Of a DNA stretch of 64,000 nt, positions 37,999 to 51,161 are shown piece by piece. This DNA is from Halobacillus shinanisalinarum (GTDB taxonomy: Bacteria > Bacillota > Bacilli > Bacillales > Halobacillaceae). The stretch spans positions 2,356,001-2,420,000 of the forward strand of contig NZ_CP095074.1 of NCBI RefSeq assembly GCF_022919835.1. The letters run 5' to 3'. The translations under genes were made by a program, and so were the position numbers. The notes under the pieces were generated by a model that was not told where the DNA came from, searched no databases, and was given only the letters and a program-made list of their open reading frames with translations. Positions within the stretch are counted from its first letter, which is position 1; each line of letters opens with the position of its first letter.

Positions 37999-40530
37999 AT
38001 GGTTGATCAACCCGAACGCCCACGCGTACAGGAAGTGAATATTAGTCAGGAAATGCGAACGTCCTTTCTTGACTATGCGATGAGTGTTATTGTTGCTCGT
38101 GCTCTTCCTGATGTACGTGATGGATTAAAGCCGGTACACCGACGTATTTTATATGCGATGCATGATTTAGGTATGCATTCAGATAAAGCCTATAAAAAAT
38201 CAGCACGTATCGTAGGAGAAGTTATTGGTAAATACCACCCGCATGGTGACTCTGCTGTTTATGACACGATGGTACGTATGGCTCAGGATTTTGCTTATCG
38301 TAATATGCTTGTAGATGGGCACGGTAACTTTGGTTCTGTGGATGGGGATGCTGCGGCTGCGATGCGTTATACAGAAGCACGTATGTCTAAGATTTCCATG
38401 GAAATTCTGCGTGATATTAACAAAGATACAATAGACTACTCGGATAACTATGATGGCTCAGAAAAAGAACCTGTTGTTTTGCCAGCTAGATTCCCAAACC
38501 TGCTCGTAAATGGTGGATCGGGAATAGCGGTAGGTATGGCAACAAATATTCCGCCCCACCAGCTTGGTGAAGTCATTGACGGTGTACTTGCACTCAGTAA
38601 AGACCCTGAGATTACAATCCAAGAATTGATGGAAGAATATATTTATGGACCTGACTTCCCCACACATGGACAAATTCTCGGTCTAAGCGGGATAAGAAAA
38701 GCCTATGAAACTGGGAAAGGCTCTATTACTATTCGTGCAAAAGTAGACATTGAAGAGCAAGCAAATGGTAAAGCGCGGCTTATAGTAACGGAGCTTCCTT
38801 ATCAAGTAAACAAGGCACGTCTAGTAGAAAAAATAGCTGACTTGGCAAGGGAAAAAAAGATTGATGGCATAACAGACCTGAGGGATGAATCTGACCGTAA
38901 TGGTATGCGTGTTGTGGTAGAATTACGTCGTGATGCCAACCCGAACGTACTGCTTAATAACCTATATAAAATGACAGCACTTCAGACCACATTTGGGATA
39001 AATATGCTGGCTTTAGTCGATGGGCATCCAAAGGTTCTGAACTTAAAACAATGCCTTGAGCATTATTTAGAGCATCAAAAAGTGGTAATCAGACGCAGGA
39101 CAGCTTATGAACTGCGTAAAGCTGAAGCCCGTGCTCACATCTTAGAAGGTTTGCGTGTCGCATTAGATCATCTGGATGAAGTTATCAAACTGATAAGGGA
39201 ATCACAAACAACAGAGATTGCCCGTACAGGTTTAATGGAGCGCTTTGGTCTTTCTGAAAAACAAGCGCAGGCGATTTTAGATATGCGTTTACAACGTTTA
39301 ACGGGGCTTGAAAGAGAAAAAATTGAAGAGGAGTATCAAGAGCTTATTAAACATATCACTGAGCTGCGTGCAATTTTGGCAGATGAAGAAAAAGTTCTTG
39401 AAATTATTCGTGAAGAGCTTCTTGAAGTGAAAGAACGCTATAATGATGAACGTCGTACCGAAATCATTTTAGGGGGAACGGACTTCATTGAAGATGAAGA
39501 TTTAATTCCTGAAGAAACAGTCATTGTGACACTAACCCATCAAGGGTATGTCAAACGTCTACCCGCAAGTACTTATCGTTCACAACGTCGAGGTGGACGT
39601 GGTGTCCAGGGTATGGGCACACATGAAGAGGATTTTGTTGAACACTTATTATCAACTTCAACACACAACACCTTGTTGTTTTTCTCAAATAAGGGGAAAG
39701 TGTATAAGGCAAAAGGGTATGAAGTGCCAGAGTTTAGTCGTACAGCCAAAGGGATTCCAATCATTAATATGCTGGAGATTGAGCGTGATGAATGGATCAA
39801 TGCGGTTATTGCCGTTGAGGATTTTGTTGATGATTGGTATTTCATTTTTACGACCAGAAATGGAATTACGAAACGGACGAGCATTTCTCAATTCGCGAAT
39901 ATTCGCCGCGGAGGTTTAATTGCCCTCGGATTACGTGAAGATGATGAACTTATTTCTGTAAGACTCACTAATGGGGACAAAGATATTATGATAGGTACTC
40001 AAAACGGTTATGTGATTCGTTTTAATGAGGGCCAAATTCGCTCAATGGGGCGAACAGCTGCAGGGGTGAAAGGGATCTCCCTTCGTGAAGATGACAAAGT
40101 TGTATCGATGGAAATTATTGATGACAGTCTGCAGGTCTTGACCGTTACCAATAGAGGGTTTGGTAAACGTACCCCTGCTGACGATTACCGAATTACGAAC
40201 CGTGGTGGTAAAGGTATCATTACCTGTAATTTAACTGAGAAAAACGGTCAAGTTGTAGCATCAAAGGCTGTAACTGGTGAAGAAGATGTGATGATCATAA
40301 CTGCGAGTGGTGTACTGATTCGTATGCCAGTGGAAAGCATTAGCGAGACAGGAAGAAACACTCAAGGAGTCCGATTGATTCGCCTGCAGGAAGAGGAAGA
40401 AGTGGCAACTGTCGCTCGTATCGAGTCTGAAAAAGAAGAAGAGGAAATTATAGAAGAAGCTATAGAAGAGGCGGAAAATAAAAAAGAACAGGCAACAGAA
40501 GTTCAAGAGGACGATTCCTCTGAAGAATAA
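37999..40530 (+). CDS. gyrA: DNA gyrase subunit A
   Basis: 843-aa breakage-reunion subunit. Quinolone-region [19 protein letters not shown] with the wild-type-like Ser, and catalytic Tyr in RYTEARMS context. Six-bladed C-terminal DNA-wrapping domain with the GyrA box [10 protein letters not shown]. It ends in a long Glu-rich tail (about 50 residues), longer than in B. subtilis and in keeping with a salt-adapted proteome. TAGGAGG site 8 bp upstream. Confidence 0.98.
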   Translation: MVDQPERPRVQEVNISQEMRTSFLDYAMSVIVARALPDVRDGLKPVHRRILYAMHDLGMHSDKAYKKSARIVGEVIGKYHPHGDSAVYDTMVRMAQDFAYRNMLVDGHGNFGSVDGDAAAAMRYTEARMSKISMEILRDINKDTIDYSDNYDGSEKEPVVLPARFPNLLVNGGSGIAVGMATNIPPHQLGEVIDGVLALSKDPEITIQELMEEYIYGPDFPTHGQILGLSGIRKAYETGKGSITIRAKVDIEEQANGKARLIVTELPYQVNKARLVEKIADLAREKKIDGITDLRDESDRNGMRVVVELRRDANPNVLLNNLYKMTALQTTFGINMLALVDGHPKVLNLKQCLEHYLEHQKVVIRRRTAYELRKAEARAHILEGLRVALDHLDEVIKLIRESQTTEIARTGLMERFGLSEKQAQAILDMRLQRLTGLEREKIEEEYQELIKHITELRAILADEEKVLEIIREELLEVKERYNDERRTEIILGGTDFIEDEDLIPEETVIVTLTHQGYVKRLPASTYRSQRRGGRGVQGMGTHEEDFVEHLLSTSTHNTLLFFSNKGKVYKAKGYEVPEFSRTAKGIPIINMLEIERDEWINAVIAVEDFVDDWYFIFTTRNGITKRTSISQFANIRRGGLIALGLREDDELISVRLTNGDKDIMIGTQNGYVIRFNEGQIRSMGRTAAGVKGISLREDDKVVSMEIIDDSLQVLTVTNRGFGKRTPADDYRITNRGGKGIITCNLTEKNGQVVASKAVTGEEDVMIITASGVLIRMPVESISETGRNTQGVRLIRLQEEEEVATVARIESEKEEEEIIEEAIEEAENKKEQATEVQEDDSSEE

Positions 40531-40551
40531 GCTGGTTCGTTGAAATTTGCA

Positions 40552-40594
40552 AAGTCGCCTGTCGTTCATGCGGCAGAGCGGCTTTTTTCTTTAT
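40552..40594 (+). terminator. Terminator after gyrA
   Basis: GTCGCCTGTCG and CGGCAGAGCGGC pair with G-T pairs around a short loop, then TTTTTTCTTT. It lies inside a longer reading frame of the next gene and argues for a start after it. Confidence 0.8.
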
Positions 40595-40617
40595 ATATTA
40601 AGAAAGAGGCGGTGCAT

Positions 40618-41721
40618 ATGCATGTACATCCTTCTCAATTAATACAAGGGTGTATTGTTGTTCAAGATATCATGGGCCAGACAAGACGGCCGATTATTCC
40701 AAAGCATACAGTGATTAATCCTCTACATATTAAAATCCTGCATAAATTTAACGTACAATCCATTGAAGTAGGTTCAAAACTTTCAAATGGCTCACCTTAC
40801 TTTCCTAAACAACAATTCAAGGGGCACCCTAAACCTCATGAAGCCCACAGTAAAGACACAACACAAACAGAGAACGTCAGTTTCCAGGATCATTACTTAG
40901 AGGTAGTGACACAGTATAAACAGTGGTTTTCCCTCTGGCAGAGAGGGTCATCCATCGATATGACAGAAATCCGGAATGTCTTCATTCCCCTTTTGAAAAG
41001 AGCCATGAAAACTAAGCGTGATGTATTTCTTTTACACCATTATTCTACGGCAACAGACTACAGTGAACATCATTGTGTAGCGCTGGGCCTCATTTCAGGA
41101 TTTCTTGCAGCAAAACTTGGTTATACACAAGGTGAATGGATTCAAGTGGGGTTAGCAGGGTTGTTCAGCGACTGTGGAATGACACGGATTGAAGAAACCA
41201 TTCTGAATAAAAATGTCGCATTAAGTCAACAAGAGTATGAAGAAGTGAAAAAACATCCTACTTATTCCTATCGGTTAGTAGAGAATATACCTTCTTTAAA
41301 TAATCAGGCGAAACTCGCCATTCTTCAACACCATGAACGACTGGATGGGAGCGGTTACCCATTGGGCTTGAAGCAGGATAAAATTCATCTTTTCAGCCAA
41401 ATTATCGCTGTTAGTGATATGTATCATGCGATGACATCTGAAAGGGTTTATCGTAAAAAACAATCTCCCTTCAGGGTACTCGAGGCTGTACTCAAAGAGC
41501 AATTTGGGAGATACGATCATCAAGTGATTCAAGCCTTTGTTAAAGAATTGACAAATTATTCGACAGGAACGAGAGTAAGACTAACGAATAACCAGCTTGC
41601 AGAGATTATCTTTGTTGAACCATCGAATCCTACACGACCAATGATCCGCTTCCAAGAAAACGGAGAAATCATCCATCTAAAAGATACTACTGATATTCAT
41701 ATTGAAGAAATCTTTGATTAA
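40618..41721 (+). CDS. HD-GYP domain protein with altered HD motif
   Basis: 367-aa cytosolic protein. The C-terminal half (about 165-340) is an HD-GYP/HDc domain: LLHHYSTATDYSEHHCVALG, then LFSDCGMTRIEETILNK in place of the usual HDIGK motif, HPTYSYRLVEN, HHERLDGSGYPLGL and AVSDMYHAMTSERVYRKK. The first metal-binding His is Ser here, so cyclic-di-GMP phosphodiesterase activity is doubtful. The N-terminal part has no recognised domain. ATG 40618 is chosen: the upstream frame would be translated from the gyrA terminator. In B. subtilis an rRNA operon occupies this place. Confidence 0.85.
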   Translation: MHVHPSQLIQGCIVVQDIMGQTRRPIIPKHTVINPLHIKILHKFNVQSIEVGSKLSNGSPYFPKQQFKGHPKPHEAHSKDTTQTENVSFQDHYLEVVTQYKQWFSLWQRGSSIDMTEIRNVFIPLLKRAMKTKRDVFLLHHYSTATDYSEHHCVALGLISGFLAAKLGYTQGEWIQVGLAGLFSDCGMTRIEETILNKNVALSQQEYEEVKKHPTYSYRLVENIPSLNNQAKLAILQHHERLDGSGYPLGLKQDKIHLFSQIIAVSDMYHAMTSERVYRKKQSPFRVLEAVLKEQFGRYDHQVIQAFVKELTNYSTGTRVRLTNNQLAEIIFVEPSNPTRPMIRFQENGEIIHLKDTTDIHIEEIFD

Positions 41722-41729
41722 ACCCAGGC

Positions 41730-41765
41730 CAGTTTGTCAGGTTTAATGGAGGCTGACAAACTGAT
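41730..41765. terminator. Terminator between HD-GYP gene and yaaC
   Basis: CAGTTTGTCAG and CTGACAAACTG around about 11 bases; convergent genes on both sides. Confidence 0.75.
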
Positions 41766-42456
41766 CTTTCAACCATTCAGCAACTAACGCTGGGATATGT
41801 CCGGGAAGGGATCGCAGGAAATGGACAATAAATACATAATCTTCTCGGTCCCTTAGCTGCTCCATCTCCCCCCACCACTCCCCTTCATATCGAACAAGCA
41901 TACTCAGATTATATAAAATGGCAAAATGGGCGAGTAATTCTGGAAGTTTAGCCGGAAAAGCCTCTTTACCTTTACATGAATAAATAGGTTCCATAAATAG
42001 GAGAGGGCGTAACATATCATCCATTGATAGTTTATTTTGATCAATTGTCTGATTAAATAGATGCTTAGCTGCATACGGGAAAAGCCCGTTTGGTTGAATG
42101 CGTACATCATCCTCTAAAAAACGATAGTGCATCTTTTTCCTTTTCCGTGTGGAAAGTCCGTGAGCCAGTACCTTCGCTGTAGCGGGATACGCTGGGTCTA
42201 CGGTAAGAAGACAGCTTTTTAAATAGTGAGTCAAGCCATAATAGTAGAGCAATGGTTGAACACTTAGAGGGGTGGAAGCAGCGGCGGATAAATATTCTTC
42301 TCCTAGTTTGATCTCATATATAAAACGTTCAGCATTATGGTAAGCATGTTCTTTCGCTTTCTTACTGTCAATTCGGTCATAGCATTTTAATAAAAATGGT
42401 CTTGTATGTGAAGTGACATGTAAATAGGTGAGCCACGTTGATCGGCTATCTGTCAT
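41743..42456 (-). CDS. yaaC: YaaC family protein
   Basis: 237-aa protein of unknown function conserved next to guaB in Bacillaceae. Shares the family core LLYYYGLTHYLKSCLLTVDP...VLAHGLSTRKRKK. ATG 42456 has GGAAGGAG 8 bp upstream; the longer frame to 42519 lacks such a site. Its end overlaps the terminator hairpin. Confidence 0.88.
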   Translation of the reverse strand: MTDSRSTWLTYLHVTSHTRPFLLKCYDRIDSKKAKEHAYHNAERFIYEIKLGEEYLSAAASTPLSVQPLLYYYGLTHYLKSCLLTVDPAYPATAKVLAHGLSTRKRKKMHYRFLEDDVRIQPNGLFPYAAKHLFNQTIDQNKLSMDDMLRPLLFMEPIYSCKGKEAFPAKLPELLAHFAILYNLSMLVRYEGEWWGEMEQLRDREDYVFIVHFLRSLPGHIPALVAEWLKDQFVSLH

Positions 42457-42573
42457 AACTCGACTCCTTCCTTTTATAACAGGGGTAAGTGCCATATTTT
42501 TATCCTTGAAAAAGCTCAATCATTGTCGTATTGTAAATAACAATAAGAAAATCTAAGTTTCGTGGCAGTTTAG

Positions 42574-44115
<1,542 letters not shown>

Positions 44116-44132
44116 CACGTTAAAAAATCTTT

Positions 44133-44163
44133 AGACAGGGACTTTTCCCTGTCTATTTTTTTA
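44133..44163 (+). terminator. Terminator after guaB
   Basis: AGACAGGG and CCCTGTCT around 6 bases, followed by ATTTTTTT. Confidence 0.9.
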
Positions 44164-44220
44164 TATAACCATGTGATAGAATAACAAAGATGCATAAATT
44201 ATTCGTGGAGGTTGAGAGAG

Positions 44221-45558
44221 TTGAAACAAAGATTGCAAGCATCATTGGCCGTGGGAATGGCTCTTGTTTTAAGTGTGTTGATGATTTTTGGAAATCCTGG
44301 GATTACATACGCAGCCACAGTTGAAGTGGAAGCAGAGTCAGCTATTTTAGTAGATGCAGAGACAGGAAAGATTTTATTTGAAAAAGAGGCTGATTTAACT
44401 TTACCTCCAGCTAGTATGACCAAGATGATGACAGAATACCTTGTCCTTGAGGCTATCGAGGAAGGTGAAATTAGCTGGGATACAACAACTCAAATTAGTG
44501 ATTATCCATATAGTATATCCGCAGATCCATCCTTTTCCGGGGTAGGATTGACACAAAATCAGGACTATACGGTCCGTGAACTTTATGAAGCGATGGCGAT
44601 TAACTCAGATAATGCAACAACTATTGCATTAGCAGAACTGATTGCCGGTTCAGAAGGCGCATTTGTAAAGATGATGAATAAAAAAGCGGCTGAACTAGGA
44701 CTTCCTGACTATCAATTTGTAAACTCAACAGGATTATCTAATAGTAATCTCGGTGAAAACTATCCAGAAGGTACTGAACCAAATGCCAACAATTTGTTAT
44801 CAGCCCGTTCAGCTGCCCTACTAGCTTATCATCTCGTGAATGATTATCCTGAAGCACTTGAGATAACCAGTATAACAACTACCGAATTTGACGGACAGCA
44901 AATTAGAAACTGGAACTGGATGCTCCCAAATATGCCGGGGTACCTAGCTGATTATGGATATGAAGGAATGGACGGCCTGAAGACAGGTTGGACTGACCTT
45001 GCGGGTTACTGTTTTACAGGAACAGCGGAGCGCGATGGCCAACGCTTTATTTCTGTAGTTATGAAAACGAATAGTGAGGAAGCAAGGTTCCAGGAGACAC
45101 GAAAGCTGCTTGATTATGGATTTAAGCAGTTTGAACAAAAAGAACTTTTCCCTGCTGGTTATCAAATCGAAGGTGAATCAGAAGTTCCTGTAGCAAAAGG
45201 AAAAGAGGGGACCGTTGAGATTGAAGCGGCTGAGGATCTTACAACGCCGGTCAAAAATGGTCAAGAAGATATGTATGAAGTGAAATATAATATCTCTAAG
45301 GAGCATTTAGATAAAGATGGGAATCTAACTGCCCCTATTAAAAAGGGAGAGAAAATTGGGACGGTTGAACTCGTTTACAACGGCGAAGACAACTATAAAA
45401 ACTTAGTAACTGGGAAAACTCAAAAAACAGCAGTAGATCTTGTTACGACTTCAGCTGTTGAAAAATCAAACTGGTTTATGTTGATGGTAGGCGGTGTTGG
45501 GAATTTCTTCAGCGATATATTCACTAGTGCCATGGATATGGTGAAGGGCTGGTTCTAG
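44221..45558 (+). CDS. dacA: D-alanyl-D-alanine carboxypeptidase (PBP5)
   Basis: 445-aa exported enzyme trimming the fifth D-Ala of peptidoglycan stem peptides. Signal peptide ending near TYAA (about 30-35), active-site SMTK in PPASMTKMM, SDN in AINSDNATT, and KTG in GLKTGWTDLAGY. A beta domain and a C-terminal amphipathic membrane anchor (NFFSDIFTSAMDMVKGWF) follow. TTG 44221 has GGAGGT 8-9 bp upstream; TTG 44212 overlaps that site. Confidence 0.96.
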   Translation: MKQRLQASLAVGMALVLSVLMIFGNPGITYAATVEVEAESAILVDAETGKILFEKEADLTLPPASMTKMMTEYLVLEAIEEGEISWDTTTQISDYPYSISADPSFSGVGLTQNQDYTVRELYEAMAINSDNATTIALAELIAGSEGAFVKMMNKKAAELGLPDYQFVNSTGLSNSNLGENYPEGTEPNANNLLSARSAALLAYHLVNDYPEALEITSITTTEFDGQQIRNWNWMLPNMPGYLADYGYEGMDGLKTGWTDLAGYCFTGTAERDGQRFISVVMKTNSEEARFQETRKLLDYGFKQFEQKELFPAGYQIEGESEVPVAKGKEGTVEIEAAEDLTTPVKNGQEDMYEVKYNISKEHLDKDGNLTAPIKKGEKIGTVELVYNGEDNYKNLVTGKTQKTAVDLVTTSAVEKSNWFMLMVGGVGNFFSDIFTSAMDMVKGWF

Positions 45559-45686
45559 TTCTAATCCTAATCCTAATTTATATAGTAGGATTTATGGCCG
45601 CAATACGTTACAATAGTAGGCAGGAATCGAGATTATAGAAGATTCATGGTCGACAATTTATACAGATCAAACAGGGAGGAATAATC

Positions 45687-46571
45687 ATGTCACAAACAGG
45701 TACTGACCGCGTAAAGCGAGGAATGGCAGAAATGCAAAAAGGCGGCGTCATCATGGACGTTGTAAATGCAGAACAAGCTAAAATTGCAGAAGAAGCAGGA
45801 GCTGTGGCCGTTATGGCTCTAGAACGTGTTCCAGCTGATATTCGTGCTGCAGGCGGTGTTGCACGTATGGCAGATCCAACGATCACTGAAGATGTAATGA
45901 ACGCCGTATCTATTCCAGTTATGGCGAAGGCGCGCATTGGCCACATTACTGAAGCACGTGTTCTTGAAGCAATGGGTGTGGACTACATTGACGAGAGTGA
46001 AGTCTTAACTCCTGCTGATGACATTTACCACATTAAAAAGGATGAGTATACGGTACCGTTTGTTTGTGGCTGCCGTAACCTTGGTGAAGCAACACGCCGT
46101 ATTCGTGAAGGAGCATCTATGCTTCGTACGAAGGGTGAGCCAGGTACAGGAAATATTGTTGAGGCTGTTAGCCATATGCGCCAAGTTCAATCACAAATCC
46201 GCCATCTTCGCGGGATGTCCGATGATGAAGTGATGGTCTATGCCAAAGAGAATGGGGCACCATTTGATCTATTACTAGAAATTCGTGAAGCTGGCCGTTT
46301 ACCTGTCGTAAACTTTGCAGCAGGTGGTATTGCTACTCCAGCCGATGCATCTCTAATGATGCAATTAGGTGCCGACGGAGTGTTTGTAGGATCTGGAGTC
46401 TTTAAGTCCAATAACCCGGAAAAATTTGCTCGTGCCATTGTTGAAGCTACAACTCATTATGATGATTACAAATTAATCGGTGAATTGTCTAAAGGACTTG
46501 GTACAGCAATGAAAGGAATGGAAATGTCCACCCTTACTCCAGAACAGCGTATGGCAGATCGCAGCCAATAA
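45687..46571 (+). CDS. pdxS: Pyridoxal 5'-phosphate synthase subunit PdxS
   Basis: 294-aa TIM-barrel synthase making PLP from ribose 5-phosphate, glyceraldehyde 3-phosphate and ammonia. Near-invariant family sequence ([43 protein letters not shown]; catalytic lysines in VMAKARIGH and [12 protein letters not shown]). 18 bp before pdxT, its glutaminase partner. Confidence 0.98.
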   Translation: MSQTGTDRVKRGMAEMQKGGVIMDVVNAEQAKIAEEAGAVAVMALERVPADIRAAGGVARMADPTITEDVMNAVSIPVMAKARIGHITEARVLEAMGVDYIDESEVLTPADDIYHIKKDEYTVPFVCGCRNLGEATRRIREGASMLRTKGEPGTGNIVEAVSHMRQVQSQIRHLRGMSDDEVMVYAKENGAPFDLLLEIREAGRLPVVNFAAGGIATPADASLMMQLGADGVFVGSGVFKSNNPEKFARAIVEATTHYDDYKLIGELSKGLGTAMKGMEMSTLTPEQRMADRSQ

Positions 46572-46589
46572 GAAAAGGAGATCGACATC

Positions 46590-47180
46590 ATGACTACAAT
46601 TGGCGTATTAGGTCTTCAAGGTGCCTTTCGGGAACATGTCCGCTCTGTTGAAGCTTCTGGTGCAACAGCCGTTGTCGTGAAGAAGAAGGGGCAGCTTGAA
46701 GAAATTGATGGGTTAATCATCCCTGGCGGTGAAAGTACAACGATAAGGCGCTTGATTGATAAATATGATTTTCTTGAACCGATCAGGCAATTCGGAAAAC
46801 AAGGGAAGCCGATTTTCGGCACATGTGCAGGATTGATTCTGCTTGCGAGCGAAATTGATGGTTCCTATGATGTTCATCTAGGATTAATGGATATTCGTGT
46901 ACGCCGCAATGCCTTTGGGCGCCAACGGGAAAGCTTTGAAGCGGATCTAATGATCGAGGGTGTTGCTGAAGGGTATAATGCTGTCTTTATCCGTGCACCC
47001 TATATTGAAGGTGTCGGAGAAGACACTACAGTGCTATCTACCTATGACGGACACATTGTGGCTGCCCAACAAGATCACTATTTAGCCTGTTCTTTCCATC
47101 CTGAACTGACTGATGACCATCGTATTACAGCATATTTTGTAAAAATGGTGGAAGAATCTAAAAAATCACTTGCATCTTAA
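46590..47180 (+). CDS. pdxT: Pyridoxal 5'-phosphate synthase glutaminase PdxT
   Basis: 196-aa class I glutaminase giving ammonia to Pdx[14 protein letters not shown] start, PGGESTT, nucleophile Cys in [11 protein letters not shown], and His/Glu in FHPELTDD. Operon with pdxS. Confidence 0.97.
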   Translation: MTTIGVLGLQGAFREHVRSVEASGATAVVVKKKGQLEEIDGLIIPGGESTTIRRLIDKYDFLEPIRQFGKQGKPIFGTCAGLILLASEIDGSYDVHLGLMDIRVRRNAFGRQRESFEADLMIEGVAEGYNAVFIRAPYIEGVGEDTTVLSTYDGHIVAAQQDHYLACSFHPELTDDHRITAYFVKMVEESKKSLAS

Positions 47181-47229
47181 AGTACAATCCGCTATTCTTA
47201 TTTGAAAGGTAGCAGCCTTTCACCAAACA

Positions 47230-48791
<1,562 letters not shown>

Positions 48792-48797
48792 ATGGAA

Positions 48798-48826
48798 AGG
48801 AAGCTGTGTTTTTTACAGCTTCTTCT
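48798..48826 (+). terminator. Terminator after serS
   Basis: GAAGCTGT and ACAGCTTC around a T-rich loop, then TTCTCTT. Confidence 0.8.
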
Positions 48827-48854
48827 CTTAACCATAAAAAATTATTTGATTTTA

Positions 48855-48883
48855 TTGACGTGTGAGGACAAGCGTGATATAGT
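48855..48883 (+). promoter_or_regulatory. Promoter of tRNA-Ser
   Basis: TTGACG (48855-48860), 17 bp, TATAGT (48878-48883), 18 bp before the tRNA. Confidence 0.85.
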
Positions 48884-48901
48884 ATTTATTGTCGGTCACA
48901 C

Positions 48902-48994
48902 GGAGGAGTACCCAAGTCCGGCTGAAGGGATCGGTCTTGAAAACCGACAGGGGCTTCACGGCCCGCGGGGGTTCGAATCCCTCCTCCTCCGCCA
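48902..48994 (+). tRNA. tRNA-Ser (TGA)
   Basis: 93-nt class II tRNA: GGAGGAG acceptor arm pairing with CTCCTCC, long variable arm, anticodon TGA in loop CTTGAAA, TTCGAAT T-loop and encoded GCCA end. It follows serS as in B. subtilis (trnSL-Ser1). Confidence 0.97.
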
Positions 48995-49035
48995 TTTATA
49001 TCAACAATAGCGCATAATATTGGAGATTAATAAAC

Positions 49036-49066
49036 AAAAATCGTTACCTTGTGTAACGATTTTTTA
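49036..49066 (+). terminator. Terminator after tRNA-Ser
   Basis: AAAAATCGTTAC and GTAACGATTTTT around a 5-base loop, then T run. Confidence 0.88.
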
Positions 49067-49116
49067 TTGTTTTAAAACATTAGGAGACGGCTTTCCTAGT
49101 GTTTTTTTTGTCTCAT

Positions 49117-49152
49117 AAAAATCCCAGAGAACTATGCAGCCCTCTGGGATTT
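49117..49152 (-). terminator. Terminator after dck
   Basis: Minus strand AAATCCCAGAG and CTCTGGGATTTTT around 12 bases. Confidence 0.85.
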
Positions 49153-49161
49153 CCCTTTATC

Positions 49162-49845
49162 TTATGTGAGTAGATGACTTGAACGCCATTTACGTGATTG
49201 ATGAATAAAGTGGCCGATTTTTTCTAGGACTGGTTCGACACTTGAAAGATCGTTAAGAAGGTCGTAATCAGCGATATTTAAACGTAAGACAGGGCAGGAG
49301 TTGAAATTATCGATCCAATTTTCATACCGCTTAAACATTTCTTCCCAATACTCGATAGGTGTCTGCTGTTCCATTGGACGTCCGCGATCTTTAATACGGG
49401 TGATAATATCATCGAAGGATCCCTCAAGATAAATAAGCAAATCAGGGTGTGGGAAGTATGGCGTCATCACCATCGCATCAAACAGGTTCGTGTAGGTTTC
49501 ATAATCCGTTTCTGACATCGTCCCTTTTTCGTAATGCATTCGAGCAAAGATTCCCGTATCCTCATAAATCGAACGATCTTGAACGAAGCCACCGCCATAT
49601 TCAAAAATCTTCTTTTGTTCTTTAAATCGTTCAGCAAGAAAGTAAATTTGTAAATGGAAGCTCCATCGTTCAAAGTCATGATAAAATTTGTCGAGATATG
49701 GGTTTTTATCTACTTTTTCAAAAGAGGTACGGAAGTTAAGCGATTCGGCTAAAGCTTTGGTCATTGTAGACTTCCCGACGCCGACTGTTCCGGCAATCGT
49801 TATTACGCTGTCGTGTGGAATTCCATAGCGTTCGCGTGCGTTCAT
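49162..49845 (-). CDS. dck: Deoxyadenosine/deoxycytidine kinase
   Basis: 227-aa nucleoside kinase for dNTP salvage. P-loop AGTVGVGKSTMTKALAE near 18-34, DRSIYEDTGIFA and the LID arginines in RIKDRGRPMEQQ. Closely follows B. subtilis Dck in sequence. Its ATG overlaps the dgk stop (ATGA), so the two are coupled. Confidence 0.95.
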   Translation of the reverse strand: MNARERYGIPHDSVITIAGTVGVGKSTMTKALAESLNFRTSFEKVDKNPYLDKFYHDFERWSFHLQIYFLAERFKEQKKIFEYGGGFVQDRSIYEDTGIFARMHYEKGTMSETDYETYTNLFDAMVMTPYFPHPDLLIYLEGSFDDIITRIKDRGRPMEQQTPIEYWEEMFKRYENWIDNFNSCPVLRLNIADYDLLNDLSSVEPVLEKIGHFIHQSRKWRSSHLLT

Positions 49846-50483
49846 TTGACTACTTCTCCTTTATTCATATGATGCTGAACCTGTTTAACAATATGTCGTA
49901 AATGTTCTTGATGTTTCACAAAATCAAGTTGGTCCCCATTCAGCCGAATGACAGGGATGTCTGGTTGTGATGCTTCAAAATGGTTCATAAAATCCTCATA
50001 ATCCTGTGATAATTGCTGTAGATACGAAGCTTGAATATTTGCCTCTACGTCACGATTACGCATGCGGATTCGTTCAAGCAATGTATCCAGGCTAGCATGT
50101 AAGTAGACGACCATATTAGGTTTTGGCATATCCTTCGTTAATATATTAAAAATTTGTGAGTACTTATTAAAGTGATCTTCTTTTAATGTGCGACGAGCAA
50201 AGATCATATTTTTAGCAATATGATAATCAGCTATAACAGGCTTTTCAAGCTGTAAATAATCTCTCTCGATGTCTTCAAGCTGCTTGAAACGATTGCATAG
50301 GAAGAACATCTCCGTTTGGAAGCTCCATTCTTCTATATTATCGTAAAACTTGCCTAAAAACGGGTTTTCCTCAACGATTTCCTCCAATAAATGAAAATCA
50401 AACTGGGAAGCAAGTTTTTTAGACAGAGACGTTTTACCGACCCCAATGGGCCCTTCGACAGCAATGAAAGGTAATTGCCCCAT
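49842..50483 (-). CDS. dgk: Deoxyguanosine kinase
   Basis: 213-aa salvage kinase. P-loop EGPIGVGKTSLSKKLA at about 9-24, FFLCNRFKQLEDIE and the YHIAKNMIFA segment in place of the Dck DRS motif. ATG 50483 with AAGGAGG 7 bp upstream is used; a 10-residue extension lacks a site. Confidence 0.95.
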   Translation of the reverse strand: MGQLPFIAVEGPIGVGKTSLSKKLASQFDFHLLEEIVEENPFLGKFYDNIEEWSFQTEMFFLCNRFKQLEDIERDYLQLEKPVIADYHIAKNMIFARRTLKEDHFNKYSQIFNILTKDMPKPNMVVYLHASLDTLLERIRMRNRDVEANIQASYLQQLSQDYEDFMNHFEASQPDIPVIRLNGDQLDFVKHQEHLRHIVKQVQHHMNKGEVVK

Positions 50484-50625
50484 CTCTTTTCCTCCTTCAA
50501 TCAGGTCAAACAAAATTCGATAGGTTTAGACAGACAAATTATATTTTACCATATCAAGTGAACGGAAGTAATAAGTTTTAAGTAATTTTACAGAGAAATC
50601 ACTTTTCATTTTGGGAGAATTTTTG

Positions 50626-50631
50626 TATAAT
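50626..50631 (+). promoter_or_regulatory. -10 box of tRNA-Arg promoter
   Basis: TATAAT at 50626-50631 with a weak -35 TTTTCA at 50603-50608 (17 bp), about 20 bp before the tRNA. Confidence 0.6.
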
Positions 50632-50651
50632 ATAAGGCACGTGATTTATTA

Positions 50652-50722
50652 GCCCCGTAGCTCAGGGATAGAGCATCGGTTTCCTAAACCGTGTGTCGCA
50701 GGTTCGAATCCTGCCGGGGGCG
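50652..50722 (+). tRNA. tRNA-Arg (CCT)
   Basis: Anticodon CCT in loop TTCCTAA flanked by CGGT/ACCG, and T-arm GCAGGTTCGAATCCTGC. The 3' acceptor strand is CGGGGGC but the 5' strand reads GCCCCG, one C short, and the D-loop has GGG where relatives usually have GGGG. Either two homopolymer undercalls or real changes. The 3' half is repeated at 59.16-59.2 kb, marking this gene as an integration site. Confidence 0.9.
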
Positions 50723-50847
50723 TTACTTAAAAACACTGGGGTACAAGGGATATAGCTTATACACCCCAATGATAAAATGGCGCGTTTTTAAATCTTTGGC
50801 TAAATTTTGGCTAATTCAATTTTAAAACGTGCCATTTTCCGTTTCTA

Positions 50848-51060
50848 GTGGTGAGTGACATGAAAGATGTTTCATTCAATGATCTTTCGCAATCCGGTCA
50901 TTTCTGGAATAAGAACGCAGAAAAAAGTATTTCAGAGTGGCTACATCCTATATATCTGACTTTCATTGAATCTCTTGTGAAGAAGGAGTTGAAATTCAAA
51001 ACCCCAAAAGAAAACCTCCCCCTCTATAGGTGGGAAAGTATTCTTCGACCTGAAGGATAA
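50848..51060 (+). CDS. Hypothetical protein, 70 aa
   Basis: Unrecognised small polar protein (MKDVSFNDLSQSGHFWNKNAEKS from ATG 50860). Weak ribosome-binding site. The 100 bp before it includes the odd text GGCTAAATTTTGGCTAA next to the tRNA, perhaps part of the attachment region. Could be spurious. Confidence 0.35.
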   Translation: MVSDMKDVSFNDLSQSGHFWNKNAEKSISEWLHPIYLTFIESLVKKELKFKTPKENLPLYRWESILRPEG

Positions 51061-51161
51061 AAAACGAGAAGCGATATAATTGTTTTGAAGTTTATCTTGA
51101 TACTGAGTCTTCCATATAAGGGCCATTTAACAGCATAAAAGAAGAAGATAGTGTTTTAAAT

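Noticed and set aside
40540..40617. Longer start of the HD-GYP protein
   Set aside because: The extension is the gyrA terminator hairpin and T run; ATG 40618 follows it.
50750..50840. Integrase C-terminal tail (ELAKI-stop on minus) next to tRNA-Arg
   Set aside because: The frame is closed after 14 codons by a stop, so the similarity is not significant. The real integrase relic is at 55.6-56.1 kb.
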